DNA of 64,000 nt from Poecilobothrus nobilitatus (Eukaryota; Arthropoda; Insecta; Diptera; Dolichopodidae). Shown here piece after piece: positions 33,222-46,044 of the stretch (position 1 is its first letter; every line of letters begins with the position of its first letter). Below the pieces are notes generated by a model. That model was not told the DNA's origin. It worked only from the letters and a program-made list of their open reading frames with translations, and ran no database searches. The stretch covers positions 41,990,496 to 42,054,495 of the forward strand of contig OX352774.1 in the NCBI GenBank assembly GCA_947095535.1. Direction: 5' to 3'. A program made the translations under genes and the position numbers.

Positions 33222-33785
33222 AAACCAAAATGAAAAAATTAATTCTTCAGAAAAGGAAATAAGATTCATTTAAACGGTTTTAAAAGAAAAGTCAAAATAT
33301 TTTGAGAATTGATTGCACGGTTTTCATTTTCCATTAATTAACGGTTTTCATTTTCCAGCAGGGATTTTTCATAAATCCAAAACAAAACAAATATTTTATA
33401 TCTGCTGTAAATTGTAGTTTACTTGTAAGATTACTTGACTTTACCCGGCAAAATGATAATGACTTTTTCTTATATTTTAAAGAAAAAAAATTTTTTTTAA
33501 TTGACTGACATGTCATTAATTTAACTTAATAAAAATTGCCTTGAGTTTTCAAAATTTGACATATTAATTCTCCCACAGTATAACATTTGATTTAGATAAG
33601 AATATAAAATATGTACTTATATAATTTTAATGTTTTAAATAGAATGTAAAACCACGCATTTTAACTTAAATTTTTTAGACATACCTAATTCAGTATTCTC
33701 CATTTTGTTAAAAAACTAAAACCTTTAAAAGACCTCTGTATGACAACGACAAAGAAGTCATTGTGAAAGATGCCGTTATTTTTAT
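33222..33785. other. Spacer between family A copies
   Basis: A/T-rich. The sequence ACGGTTTTCATTTTCCA occurs twice at about 33317 and 33343, a small duplication. No gene. Confidence 0.5.
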
Positions 33786-33786
33786 A

Positions 33787-34306
33787 TTTTTATCACATTT
33801 TAAAATAAAATTTCACAAAATAAAATTTTAAAGGTTTTCTGATTAGTTTCATTCTGTCGTCGATCGTCGTCTGTCTATCCTACTTTTTGCAATATAGTAT
33901 TTAAATTTCCAGTTAGGTGGAAACAAGATTTTATAAGATTTCGTTTTTTTCATATCTCTGGAACGGTTTCAGTTAGAACCTTGAAATTTTGAGAGAAGAA
34001 ATGTTTTTGGGAATTATTAAAAGTTATTTCAGAATTTTTGTTTGTACCATCACCTGTTTAAGAGCTATAAGAGTCAAACATTTATTATTTTGGTATTTTT
34101 TAATATCTGTAATTTACACACGTGTAAAAGTTCAATATTATTAAGAAAGTGTCTCTGGATTTTTCATAATTTCTTTCTTAGATATATAATAATCTGAGAT
34201 TAAGTACAAATTTTAATGAAAGTCACAACTCTAGACTGTTTTTATTGTTTTTTTTTCTAAAATGTGCTCTTTTTCAAATTTTTTGTTCATATTCTACCTT
34301 GTTTTT
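33787..34306 (-). repeat. Diverged family A copy, minus strand
   Basis: On the minus strand it starts AACAAGGTAGAATATGAAC, then GAGCACATTTTAG, 'GTTGTGACTTTCATTAAAATTTG', and ends GAATGAAACTAATCAG next to a decayed hairpin (TGTGAAATTTTATTTTAAAA). These match the start and end of family A. The internal part is shorter, with a single divergent monomer and the phrase 'CTGGAACGGTTTCAG' in plus orientation. Confidence 0.6.
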
Positions 34307-34307
34307 A

Positions 34308-35480
34308 TTATTATCTTTAAAATAAAGTTCAACATTTTTAATTTAAATTTAAAACATTTACCTTGAAAACTTTTGAAAATTATATTTAGAATTAATTACA
34401 ATTAAAAAAGGATCGCGAAAAATATAAAATCAAATAATGTTTTAATTATAGTTAAATTTTGAGAAACAAAAAATTTTAAAAACTAGATTGACCCATAATC
34501 ACATGTCTAAAACTATGGGTTTCAAACTAAACGAAAGTTTAAACTAAGAGTTATCTATAGTCAATTCAATATTATACATACCTACTGAAGAGTTCAGTAG
34601 TATGGAAGCAAGCAACGCATTAAAATAAATCTTCAGTTAATCAAAGTTAATTTAAATATATCTAAAATAAAAAACTAAAACTATTAATTATGAAAAATTT
34701 TGTTTTTAGTTTGGTTCAATGGTGCTGAAGTCTTTCTTATCAATATATTATAGAAAATTCAGGAAATTAATTTTCTTTTCAAGGAAATTTTTTTTTTTTA
34801 ATTAAATAAATGAAAAAAAAAAAAAATAGAGAGAAATAAATTGAAATTAAATTGAAAATAAAAATATTTGTTAACGGAAAACCTATCCTAGACCTCGGAA
34901 ACAAGTTAATATTATGTCATTTACATTTTGTCATCAAAATATTTTTATAATTTTTTACTCACTAAATGTACATGACGTATATGTTTAACATTTTATACTG
35001 TGTCAAAATTTTTCATATCATAAGTTTCTTTTTTTTTTAAATTTATTTTTAATTTTCCAAAAATACTCTTGTTTTGTTTAATAGGTAATTAGAAATGGTA
35101 AAATATTATATTACGTTAAATTCTAACAAATATCTAAGTACCCTATTCTTATATAATTCTAACAAATATTCTAAGTACCCTTTCATATAGTTAAGCGATA
35201 TTGCAAATTAAAGAATAAGTAACTGAAACAATTTAAATCTCGTCTATAATTTTATAACCTTTATTTAAAAGCTCTTTATATTCGTAAGAACATTATTCTA
35301 AGAGTATGTTAAATTTGTCATTCGACGTGGGAATATATTATTCTCCTTGGTCAGAATTAAATTCTTTGGTGACATTTATGAGAGCGGTCTACTGAGAATG
35401 GCATTTTTCCTATTTTAGACAAAAATCTAAAATTTGCTATTATAGAAATCCACTAAGTGTAAAATTTTTTCTTTATAAAT
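34308..35480. other. A/T-rich spacer
   Basis: It contains an imperfect tandem duplication at about 35110-35190 (ATTCTAACAAATAT.CTAAGTACCC twice). Nothing else recognised. Confidence 0.5.
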
Positions 35481-35482
35481 TT

Positions 35483-36792
35483 TTAGCACATTTCCAAAAA
35501 AATTTTGAAAAAATGTGCTTATTAGTTTCACTCTGTCCGTCCGTCCGTCTGTTTACAAAACTTCTACACCATTAAAGATAGAGAAAAAAAATTTTAACCA
35601 TGGGTAGGTCTCATAAAAAAAATAATTTTGTGGAACAACTTTTTCATGTAGCCCCCCCATTACGGAGCTACACCCCCTCAAACTTTGAAAAAGCCTTATT
35701 TTTAAATGCATATATCTTATGTTCTGCTTAAGATTTTTTCAATCTGAAAACGTCATTCGACAGGTATTTCTTTTATCTTTGTAAATTAATATGAAAATTA
35801 TACAATTTTTTTAAATTTAGTATTTAAATTTACCGTTATGTGAAAACCAAATTTTGCATGATTTTTCTACTTTCATAACTCCGGCATGCTTCTAGATAGA
35901 GGTTTGAAATTTTGAGGCAAGAAAGAACTTTTAGAATTAGTATAAGTTTGCTCAGAAAATTTTTTTAAACCACCCCCTGTTTATGAGCTATTAGGGCTTA
36001 AAAATTGAAAATTTGCTATTTTTAAACACTTGTAACTTAGGAACCTGTACACATTTTACTTCTGCAAGATATAAAAATTAAAGCTACAGTAATATATTTT
36101 TATGTATGTTAAAGGTTTATTTAAGTTGTAAAGGGTTCCAAAGTTGCAGCTCTTTAAAATTGCGAAAAAGCCCCATTTTCAGATGTATATATCTCGGGCT
36201 CTGCGTAATAATTTTGCAATCTAAAACCGCCAGAAGATCGAAAATTTTATTATCTATATAAAACAATATCAAAATTATGTAATATTTTGAAATTTACTAT
36301 TTAAATTTACCGTTATGTGAAAACCACATTTTGCATGAAATTTCTTTTTTCATAACTCCGGCACCCCTTTAGATAAGAACCTGAAATTTTGAGACAAGAA
36401 AGAACTTTTAGAATTAGTATAAGTTTCCTCAGAAAACTTTTGGTAACACCTTTTTTGGTAACACCCCCTTTTTAAGAGTTATTACGCCTCAAAAATTGAA
36501 AATTTGCTATTTTTAGACACCTGTAACTTAGGCACCTGTACAAATTTTTCTTCGGTAAGACATGAAAATTAAAGGTTTAATAATATATTTTTACGTGTGT
36601 TAACGGCTTTTCTTAGTTATATAGGATTCCGGACTTATAGCCCCTCAAAATTTCAAAAATGTTCTATTTTCACATTTTTTCTTATTACATGAAATTTTCA
36701 AATTTTTGTGTAAGTCACACTTCTAAACAGTTTGTATTGAGTTTTGGAAATGTGCGCTTTTAAAAACCGTTGGTTTACATTCTACCTTGTTT
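35483..36792 (-). mobile_element. Family A element, copy 5, full length, minus strand
   Basis: It mirrors copy 4. The terminal hairpin AGCACATTT/AAATGTGCT is at 35485-35519, followed in plus orientation by AGTTTCACTCTG and a CCGT tract. The CGTCATTCGACAGG block follows, then two monomers (AAAGCTACAGTAATATATTT; AAAGGTTTAATAATATATTT) and finally GGTTTACATTCTACCTTGTT at 36770-36790. Near full length and non-coding. A small duplication of 'GGTAACACC' lies at about 36440-36465. Confidence 0.85.
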
Positions 36793-36793
36793 A

Positions 36794-37685
36794 AAAATAA
36801 TTGTAAAATTTATTAGAGATTTTTTTGAGTTGAATTATTTCAACATTTTAGACTTTTAAGGTTAAACATATTTTTAACGTTGATAACTTGATATGTTAGT
36901 AAGAAAATTAAAACGGAAAATCAAGAAAAGAAATAATAAAATTTCTTATTTTAAATTTATTTATTTTTTTTTAAAACAAAAAATTTTTTTTTTTTGATAA
37001 AAAAGGTAAAAAATTGTTTCCAATATAAAAAGCAATATTACAAAAAATTGTGTTTTTAAAACCAAATTTTTTCATATACGACGGCAATATTTAAAATGTT
37101 CAATATTGTATTACATTAAATTTTTCGTAGAATTTTGAAAGTTGAAATAATTCTAAACTCAGTAGACTCCCATAATAAAGTGTCAATTTAGCAATATATT
37201 TTGGTTATTCTAGATAAAATTTTATAATTTAAGTTTTATAATATAAATGGAAAATGCCATCTTTGCTATTGAAATTGAACAATTCAACTAGCACGTTCGA
37301 GAAACTGCAATATTACTTATTTTTTAAATGTGAACAAAATTAATTAAGCTGGGTATCTAAAATTTTATAATTCATCAACAAAAGAATAATATGCATAGAT
37401 ATAAGTACATATGTATTATGTATATAAATTTTTAGAGATACAAAAAAAAACAAAAAAAAATTGTTCATATAAATTCATATGGAGTGTTATGTATATGAAA
37501 TTTGGACTTAGAAAAAAAATTAAATAAAAGTTAAAGTTAGTCGGATCAAAAAATGTTCTATGGAAAAATTGTTGCTTGTTCTCTTTCTTCTTCTCTTAAC
37601 AATTCTTTACTTGTGTAACAATTTTTCTTAATAATTTTTCTCACAAAATTTTTCTTTTACGAAATATTCGTAAAAAACTTAAAAA
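36794..37685. other. A/T-rich spacer
   Basis: No recognised feature. Confidence 0.5.
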
Positions 37686-38055
37686 GTATACTAGTAAACT
37701 ACCACTTGCGGTTGTCCGATTTGCTCCAAAAGCTTATCAATCCGAGATATTTATGTCAAAACCTTAAATATGAATTTGTAAAAAATGCCGCTCAGTCCTA
37801 TAAGCTGTACACGTGTTCACACACATGCACACACCTACAGACGGACATGATTATGCTAAAAAAAATTTTACAGCCTTCTCCACACCGGAGTAGTGCATAT
37901 TTGCCAAAATCTCGGGTACAAATTTTTAGTATGAAAACAATACCTATACCTTATACATTAATATATATGCGGTCGGTAAAAAATGATTAATTTTTTAGGG
38001 AAATGGTATTACGGTCATAGGATATATTGTTGTCACAGTCAACTCTATACTTTTT
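37686..38055 (+). repeat. Family D repeat, copy 1
   Basis: It shares with 49.85-50.10 kb the ordered blocks AGCTTATCAATYCGAGATA, a CACACACAT-type tract, 'GCATATTTGCYAAAATCTCG', GGGTACAAATTTTTRGT, AATACCTA and a GCRGTCGGTAA block. Downstream, TATTACGGTCATAGGATAT and GTCACAGTCAACTCTATA resemble the 3' end of family B (TATTACGTTCATACGGGTAT ... GACACAGTCTACTCTA). The 94-codon frame at 37706-37990 is a translation of this repeat. Confidence 0.65.
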
Positions 38056-38056
38056 T

Positions 38057-39633
38057 AAATTATTATATCATTTAGATTTCATAATTGTTTCTAGTTATTA
38101 CTGTGTTATTCCATCCATCCATCCATCGTTCATCATTTTGTTTTAATTCTTACAATCAACTTCCTTATCAACATGAATTATGGTTATTGTTCATTAAACA
38201 CTCTTAAAAGTTTATTACTTTTACAATCTTTATTTATACTGTATTTATGAATAATCCAGAACATTTCTCAATAATTTTTGCTTTCGATATAAAATTTATT
38301 AATTTCTCTCTCACAACTTGTTTTATTTCTACTTCCAAATTATCTTTTTCTATTTTAAGAACCGAAACTTCGTTTGTAATTTGGTGTGTAATTCTTTTTC
38401 TTGCACTGGATCTGCTTTAAAAACCTGATTTTCATAGCATTGAAGGTATTCACTTCTTTTTGCAGTTTAGAATAAAATTCTTTAAGTTAATCTAAAGAAT
38501 CTGGTATTGTAAATTTTCTTTAAATAATGTTCTTTAACTAAAGTTTAATATTTCAGCATAATATGTTTTAATGAAGTACCTATATTTTCAAAAATTTAAA
38601 TTTATCTTACTGTTACCAAAAAAGGCTAAGATTATGATTTTTAAATTGATTGATAAAAGAATTCAGATCAGAAAAGACCAGAAAGATAAAACATTTTCTT
38701 GACATTTTTTAGACCTAAACTAACATTTTAGGTATACAATTTTCATTGATGCAGTTAAAATGCAGTTTTAAAAAGGATAACAGAAAATATCATTACTTAA
38801 AGTAATGTATTTATTTATTAAAGTTATTGAAAGTATTTTGTTAAACATCGCCTTATTATATATAAAAATATATGATAAATTGTTTAAATATAATAATACA
38901 AGATTTCTAAAACATTAAACAGAAATTCCTATTTAAAAAGTTTAAATTAATACTATAATATTAAGATTCATTAGTTTAAACTTCTTAAAACTCGTTTCCT
39001 ATTCTTAAAAAAAAAAAAAATTTTTTTTTTTTCTTATTAATTCTGAGTCATTTAAAATAAGATACTCATACTCCTATGTATTTATCTAAAATATTTATAT
39101 TAATACAAGTATTTACTTTATATATTTTGACTAATTTTTGTAAATATCAATATTATAATTTTACATATTATAAAGATTTGTTAAATATGTATAAAATAAA
39201 ATTACATATATATCTAAATTAAATGGCCGGAAGTATAAAAGTTTCTTCATTAAAGACCTTCCAGCCAAAATAAATTTCATCTCTTTAATTGCGTTTTTCT
39301 TAGATCATAATTCATACATTTTTTTGAAAGTTTTTTTTTAATTCGTTAAATTTTAGTCATTTCATTTGTTCTTTCTTCCTTCCTTATAATGTTTTGTTAG
39401 TCATTAGAAGGATCTAATGAAAATTTAAATTATTCTAAATTCAAACACTCATAAAAGAAGAATCAAAACTGATACTTGGAAAAATGCATTAAAATATTTT
39501 CCATACTATATTAATGCAATTCAACGAATTCGAAAGGTTTTTTAGCATGAATATGAAGGCTTACTTTTGATAATTAAAAATAATTTAGTTCAATATAAAA
39601 CGAAATACATATAAATTTTTTTTTTCTATTCAA
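38057..39633. other. A/T-rich spacer
   Basis: It contains a short (ATCC)n tract at about 38110-38127. No gene, transposon end or tRNA-like sequence recognised. Confidence 0.5.
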
Positions 39634-39634
39634 T

Positions 39635-39705
39635 GGTCAGTGGTCAAGACACTGGCTTTCAATCGATAAACTGCGACTACAAAACCCCGACTGGGTTATT
39701 ATATC
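39635..39705 (+). repeat. Possible tRNA-like SINE head
   Basis: It has a TGGTCAAGACACTGGCTTTC segment and ACAAAACCCCGACTGG at tRNA-like spacing. The B-box is degraded and no body homologous to SINE-K or SINE-R follows. Weak call. Confidence 0.25.
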
Positions 39706-39706
39706 C

Positions 39707-40985
39707 TATAATTAATATCATATCGTATAATATCATATAGGTAATACCTATAAAAATTAAAAATTAAATAATTTTTGTAATAGATAATAGATGGCGTACA
39801 AATGAAAATTCATTTAGTGTATCTATAGTCTTATACAATAACTACAACCAACTGATCAACTGATCAACCAAGCAATCAACTGATTAGTAAAGTTATAATG
39901 ATTCCTGAAGCTCAACCATAATCAAATACAGCAAGACTTAGTAGATGCTTTACTCTTCTTATATTTATAAGAGTGAAAAGGAAAAAAAAAATCTTATTAT
40001 TAGTAATGTATCTTGTATATATTTTATTCCACTTCTTTAAAATCTTTGCTATGAATTGTATTATGTTTGTTGCTAATGAGTCTCAGTATATTTTTATATC
40101 GGTTAGAAATGCAAACAAGGATCACACAATATTTTCTTTAATGATATGATATTTGGAATAAAATATAATATATTTCATAAGTAAAAATTAGATAATCTAA
40201 CATTTTTTTTATCATTTTCAAAATGAAAACTGTTATGATATTCAAAATGAAAATCGTTAGTTTACTGTATTCACAAAAACGGTAGATCTTTTGCAGCTTA
40301 CTTGAATTACTTTAATTTTTCCTTTCTTTAAAATTATGTTTTTATTAAGCTTTCTATAACTTTTCATTTTTAATACTCACCTCCATTTTTCACCATAGCT
40401 TATCACTATATTTTGAGGTTTATCATTTATATTAACCGAAAAAAAAAAAAAACAAAATAAAAAAAATAAAAATGAAAATGAAAAATAAATGAAAACTTTA
40501 AAAAAAATTTTTTTTTTGTTTCCTTATTTGGCATTTATTAAGAGCATATTTTTAATCTTTTACAAAAGTTTTAACTTTTTGTGTTTTTTTTTGTAAATTT
40601 CGCAAAAACTTTTACAGTGTTAACGAACAATATGACGTGTGTATGTGTAAAAATGAGAGACTACTATATTATATAACGTAATTATAAAAGCGAAGGAGTG
40701 TAAAATGAAAGTTGAAAAAAAAAGGTCTAGTTTGTAAATTAAAAGGGATCTATTTATTTAAAATATTTTTAAGTATTAGTGTTTTTATTTATACATATCT
40801 TATAGAATATACATATATAATTTATATACACATCCTTTTATATTATTACTTTATTTTAAGATTCATTATAAAAGGATAGCTATCTTCAACCATATTTGAT
40901 TCGCAACCAAAAAAAGGCTTTTATTTAAAAAGAACAAAATTTTTTTTTGTCATAAGATGTCGTAATTAGTGCTCTATGATTGTGT
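39707..40985. other. A/T-rich spacer
   Basis: It contains the near-repeat CAACTGATCAACTGATCAAC at 39848-39867 and 'TTCAAAATGAAAA' twice near 40217-40252. No gene. Confidence 0.5.
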
Positions 40986-40986
40986 T

Positions 40987-42054
40987 TATACCCGTATGAA
41001 CTATGTTCAAGGGTATAATAAATTTGCCATTACGTTTGTGACACCTTAAAGGAGTCCAGCTAGATATAGTGTCAAAGGTATTATTGATCGGCTCAGAATC
41101 GAATTCTGAGTCGATTAAGCCTGCATGTACGTCCGTCCGTCCGTCCGTCCGCACGATAATTCAAAACATAAATTAGCTAGGAGGCTGAACATTTTTTTTC
41201 GTCACTTTTGCAAAATTGTTAGTTTTGCCATACAACTTCTTTCTTTATATGGAAATAACTCAGTATCTATTCCAGCTAGGTATCTGAAATTTTGCAAATG
41301 ATGATCAAGTTTTATGGAAACAATTTCAGTAAAATTTGGTTGTTATGGTACGGCAGGTTCGGGTAGCTGCCATACAACTTCTGTTAAAAGTTTAAATGAA
41401 TATAACTCAGTGTCTACTGATGCTAGGAATCTGAAATTTTGTAAAGAGATGTCGAGTTACATGCCAACAACTTTTGTAAAATTTCGTTGGTCTAAAGCAG
41501 CCGGTTCAGGCTTCTTGCATTTTTGGAACTTAATGAAGCTAGTGGTCTGAAATCTTCCAAAAGATGATCAAGTTTTATGACCATAACTTCTATAAAATAT
41601 GGTTCTGCTAGTGCAACAAGTTCAAGTAGCTGTCATACAACTTCTCTTTTTAAATGAAAATAACTTAGTGTCTATTGAAGCTGTCTAAAATTTAGTGAAA
41701 AAGTGTCGAGGTACATGTCAACAATATTTGTAAAATTCGGTTGGTCTAAAGCAGCCGGTTCAGGCTTCTTGCATCTCTGGAACTTAATGAAGCTAGGCGC
41801 CTAAAATCTTATAAATGATGATCAAGTTTTATGGCAACAACTACTGTAAAATTTAGTTGTGTTTGGGAAATAGATTCGGATATCTGTCATACTACTTCAC
41901 AATTTACATAAATATATCTATGTAGTTAACGTCGGTACTAAAATATCTGAAAGTTCTTAAAAGATGGTCAAGTTTTAAAGAAACAGGGTATATTACGTTC
42001 ATATGGATATCCCAGAGTTGACACAGTCTACTCTCCTGCACTGTTCCTCGTTTT
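40987..42054 (+). mobile_element. Family B element, copy 3
   Basis: The 5' end TATACCCGTATGAACTATG is intact, including the hairpin. The CCGT tract is at about 41129-41150. Two internal modules are present, with CCAACAACTTTTGTAAAATT at about 41463 and the diverged CAACAATATTTGTAAAATTC at 41719. The 3' inverted repeat is mutated (GTTCATATGGATAT, near 41998), but the tail AGAGTTGACACAGTC through TTCCTCG is clear at 42015-42050 and runs into a T-run. Frames at 40966-41154 (minus) and 41314-41550 are repeat translations. Confidence 0.75.
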
Positions 42055-42055
42055 T

Positions 42056-43090
42056 TTTTTTGTTTTTTTTTTTTTGTTGATTGAAGAAAAATGTGAATAA
42101 AAAAAAGAGCCGTATTCAACCATTTGTTAACAAAAACTAATGAATGCCGCTAGTTATTTTGGTATTCATTTTCATTTTCGTTTTTGAATATTTAACGAAA
42201 ATTGATAAAAACTTTGTTAAAAATAATAATAAAAAAAGAAATAATAAAAATAAAAAAAGTTTTCCCAAAAACTTGTTTAATTATACAGGTTGAAAAAAAA
42301 AACGAAAACTATAAAACTGTAATAGGAGAAAGAGACAAAATAACATTCAAAATACAAGAAAATAAATAAAAATAAGACATTTTTACAGTCATCACTTTCA
42401 TCTTAAACCCTTATAAATTTCCTATTTCTCTTCTCTTTTTTTCTTTTGATGTTATAGTTTATATTTTATTAAATATATATTTTTATAAAATTTGAAACGG
42501 GGTAAAAATATTATTATAATAAAATTTTATTATAAGAACAGATTGTTTCAAATTGAACACCAAATTCTAAGTAAATGTATACAACATTTTTAAATATAGA
42601 ACGGTTCTGTCTACCATTTTTAGAGTTAGATTAGATATATTCAATATCTATACAATCAATTCTAATTTTCATGTTATTTAAGTACAAAGAGTTTTACTTA
42701 ATCGGTAAGTAATTTCATTAGAAGTGATATTTACCTATAATTTCGATTTTATTCTATAGATAGTCTTCTGCTGTAAATATATAGTCTAATAAAATCAAAA
42801 ACGTAGCTTTTTACTTTACAATAGAATAAGATATTAAAAAATAAATTATTTAGTTCTTATTAATTTTGCACTTCTATAATTATGTATAATTTGTATATTT
42901 GGAAGGAAAATCTTTTATTTATTTTTTTTTTAATTTGATGAACTAAAGTTTTATTTACCGAAAATATCACTTATTTATTACATATATGAACTATAACTAC
43001 TAATATTATACTCAAAGTAGCCATTACATAAATCAAACTTAATATTACATTGTAGTCACCTAAAAATATGCAATTTTTTGTTAATTTTTT
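42056..43090. other. A/T-rich spacer
   Basis: No recognised feature; the frame at 41904-42119 (minus) spans the element end and a T-run. Confidence 0.5.
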
Positions 43091-43094
43091 TTTC

Positions 43095-43185
43095 TTTTGC
43101 CAAGGTGGGTATGAATCTTGAAGAGCACCAATGAGATTAATGCGCTAATTCTCTTTGGTAATGTTAAACGTAAACAAATTAAACT
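43095..43185 (-). repeat. Possible SINE-K 3' fragment, minus strand
   Basis: The plus-strand phrase 'AAGGTGGG' followed by 'CTCTTTGGTAATGTTAAACG' resembles the reverse complement of the SINE-K 3' end (AGAGGTGGGCC ... CTCTTGGTAGTGTCCGATT). The adjacent 43190-43540 is also less A/T-rich than average, but I could not place it. Confidence 0.3.
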
Positions 43186-43189
43186 TCAT

Positions 43190-45970
43190 CTTCCTTTTAA
43201 ACCAAATATTAGATTAGAACCTCTCTGGTAGTATGGATTCTTTTTGGTAGAGATCAAACATTAGGTGAACATAAAACCTTTTGGTACAATTTACTAGTTT
43301 GGTGTGAAGATTTGGGAAAATGGGAATGACAGAATAAGAATAAATTAAATTGGAAAATGTGGGAAGTTACTGGATGTTGGGAGGAATGTTTACAACAAAG
43401 ATATTGATGTTCTTCTTCAATTCAACAATATTTTATACGTAATGGCTGTTAATTTTTGGTAATACTTCCGGTAGAAAGCTATTCCATATTCAAACTTTAC
43501 ACATTATAAACGAATTTCCATGTGAGAAGTTCCTCATCATAATAATGTAAATCGGTGACAGATTGAAAAGATGGTCGTTGAAAAATATTTTTAATGAAAA
43601 AAATCGATAACATAAACATTTATAAATATTCGATTCTATACTTGCATATCAATATACTAAAGTTGTTGCTTTGAATAAAAAAAAAAAAAAAAAACAGGGA
43701 AAAATAAAAAAACACGCAATTCTTATGTGAAATGTTTTTATTTATTTGATTTTTTGAAAAGAATTTTCTGAATATTTGTTATTATTATGCCTTTTTGTAT
43801 GCTTTTTTTTTGTCTATTCTAAGTTTTAATTTCAATATCAATTGAATAGTTTTTTTCCTTTCAAAAAGCTTCCTGCTGACTGCAGAACTAAAAAGAAAAA
43901 AAAAAAAAATTAGTTGGTATAAAAAGGAGGGTTTCTACAAAAAAAAAAAATTAATGACCTTGATTAAAGTTTTTTTATTTCGATGTTTTTGAACGCTAAT
44001 TAAGAGCAAAGTAAATTCTGAATAAATATTCAAAAAGTTTTTTTTTTTTTTTTATATTTAACTTTTTTATTTTATTGAAGAGAATTGAGTGAAATTGAAT
44101 TGAATTTGTAAATGAATGGTGTCTATTTTCGGTTGAAGTGAAAAGAAAAAACAAAATAAAAATAAATAAAAGAAAAAGAGCATTCCGTACTATTTCTTTT
44201 TGTGTAAAATAAAGTAAAATTTTTTGTTACATTAAGTATAGTTAGAATCAGAATCAATTAAATTGTTGTTTTATGGCTAAAAATGATTCTAGAACAAACT
44301 AATTATAGAGAATTTCTACATTTTTGTTTTTTTTGAAAAAAATAAATTACTATTATTACTTCTATTTATTTATTTATTTTATATTATTGCATATTATAAA
44401 TAAATATACAATAATTTTTTGGCCCGTTACCTTTAAGGCATGTGGGCTATTTATTACTTCTTTTAAATACCAACTCTATTTATAATTTTTAAAAACAATT
44501 TAAACATACTTTTACAGATACATTGACAACGGACCTCATTTTAATTGCGGTTATGTATATTTTTGTCAGGGACTGTATACCTTCATATTTACCTATTTAT
44601 ATTTCGATTATCATTTCAATTTTAAAATTTAGTGTCAATGTCATTTCAACAATTTTTGATAACTGACAATGCAGTTTAGTTATTTATTAAGCAAGGTTAT
44701 CTTTAGATTTTTAATTGGTAACAGGAAAATAACTATTTTATTTTCTTCTATTTTAGGTCATATTTAATACAATAATTGAACGATTATTATAGTTTTTGGT
44801 TCACAGCAGTTAGACCAAAATTTAAAATAGGAAGTTAAGTAGATATGTGATACCTATAAAATTCGTATCAGACAATTTTTTAAAGAAATATTTAAAGTCG
44901 ATACAAATAGCTTTATATATAGTTTTAGTTTTTCATGTTATATTAATTGTAATTTTTTCATAAAAAGAATAATTTTTTTTTATTAAAATGCAAAACATTC
45001 TCCAAAGGACATAAATGTAAATAGATAAAAATGTAATCTATCTTAAACTATTTTTCTTTTTTTTTGCTTATCTCAAAAGTATTTAAAATGTCTCCATGCA
45101 AAACAACTCGGTGTAATCTAATAAATTATTGCTGTAAAATGTAAATTTTTTGTATGCTAAGAAGTCAAAAATAAGAATAAAATAAAAATATTAAAAAAAA
45201 TTTTAAAATGACCTTCATCAATACGATTGATTTAATATTCATTCACAAGTAGTTTAAATTTATTGAAAATTTAAAATAATGAACATTTTATAATGCATTC
45301 ATGCAGCTTATTTATCTTTTGGACAATTCAATTTCAGTTCATTTGATTCGATTTTATAAATGTAAATTTTTTTTATTGATAAAGTCTAAGGTAACGCGTC
45401 AGTAAGCACTAGATTCTAGGTAAGTTGATGTGCATCTTCAAAATTTTATACTTTAGCTAAGCTAACACATTTAACACATTCTATATCTCAAGAAAATTAA
45501 AAAAAATTAGCGTAATTTTGTAATTATATTCTTGAGTTTTTTTTCATTGTTAGATGAAATTAAACTTAAGATAACTAGGTCATTAGGTTTGATATCATCG
45601 GTCTTTGTAAGAGTCTAATTATAAGAATCATAGTTATTGTAATATTTTATTATAAATTATATTTTTGATGTACAAAGTTATAGGCTTTATTTTTTACTAT
45701 TTGATGGGCTGTATCTATCAGATGCTTTTTAGATCAATTTACATAAATTCTGTTTTTTTAAGTTCTAAATTCAAGGTTGCAACAAATTGCGAGTCGGAAA
45801 ATTTAATAATTATATTTATTTATTTTGGTTTCTCTACTACATGCAATGGGTTGAGGAAATAAATTAATCTTTTGTTTCCAGGTGCAGTTACGGTATAAGT
45901 ATTAAATTAGATTTATATTATTTATTTTGTGTACCTAAACATTATATTATTATATTTCATATAATATTTT
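43190..45970. other. A/T-rich spacer
   Basis: The first 350 bases are unusually mixed in composition and may be an unrecognised old repeat. The rest is low-complexity A/T DNA. The frame 45665-45862 shows no domain. Confidence 0.4.
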
Positions 45971-45972
45971 CA

Positions 45973-46042
45973 CCTAACAGGAATTTGAATCCGAAACCTT
46001 TCGCCTGAAAGATGAGCGACTTGTGTACTGCGCCATTGTTCT
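45973..46042 (-). repeat. tRNA-like SINE head, minus strand
   Basis: The minus strand reads ATGGCGCAGTACACAAG (A-box region), CATCTTTCAGGCGAAAGG (anticodon-arm-like) and TTTCGGATTCAAATTCCTG (B-box and T-arm). Box spacing is right for a tRNA, but the arms do not pair well. Probably a SINE head rather than a tRNA gene. Confidence 0.4.
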
Positions 46043-46044
46043 AA

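Noticed and set aside
43190..43540. Mixed-composition patch suspected to be a LINE fragment
   Set aside because: No reverse transcriptase motif in any frame; left as unclassified.
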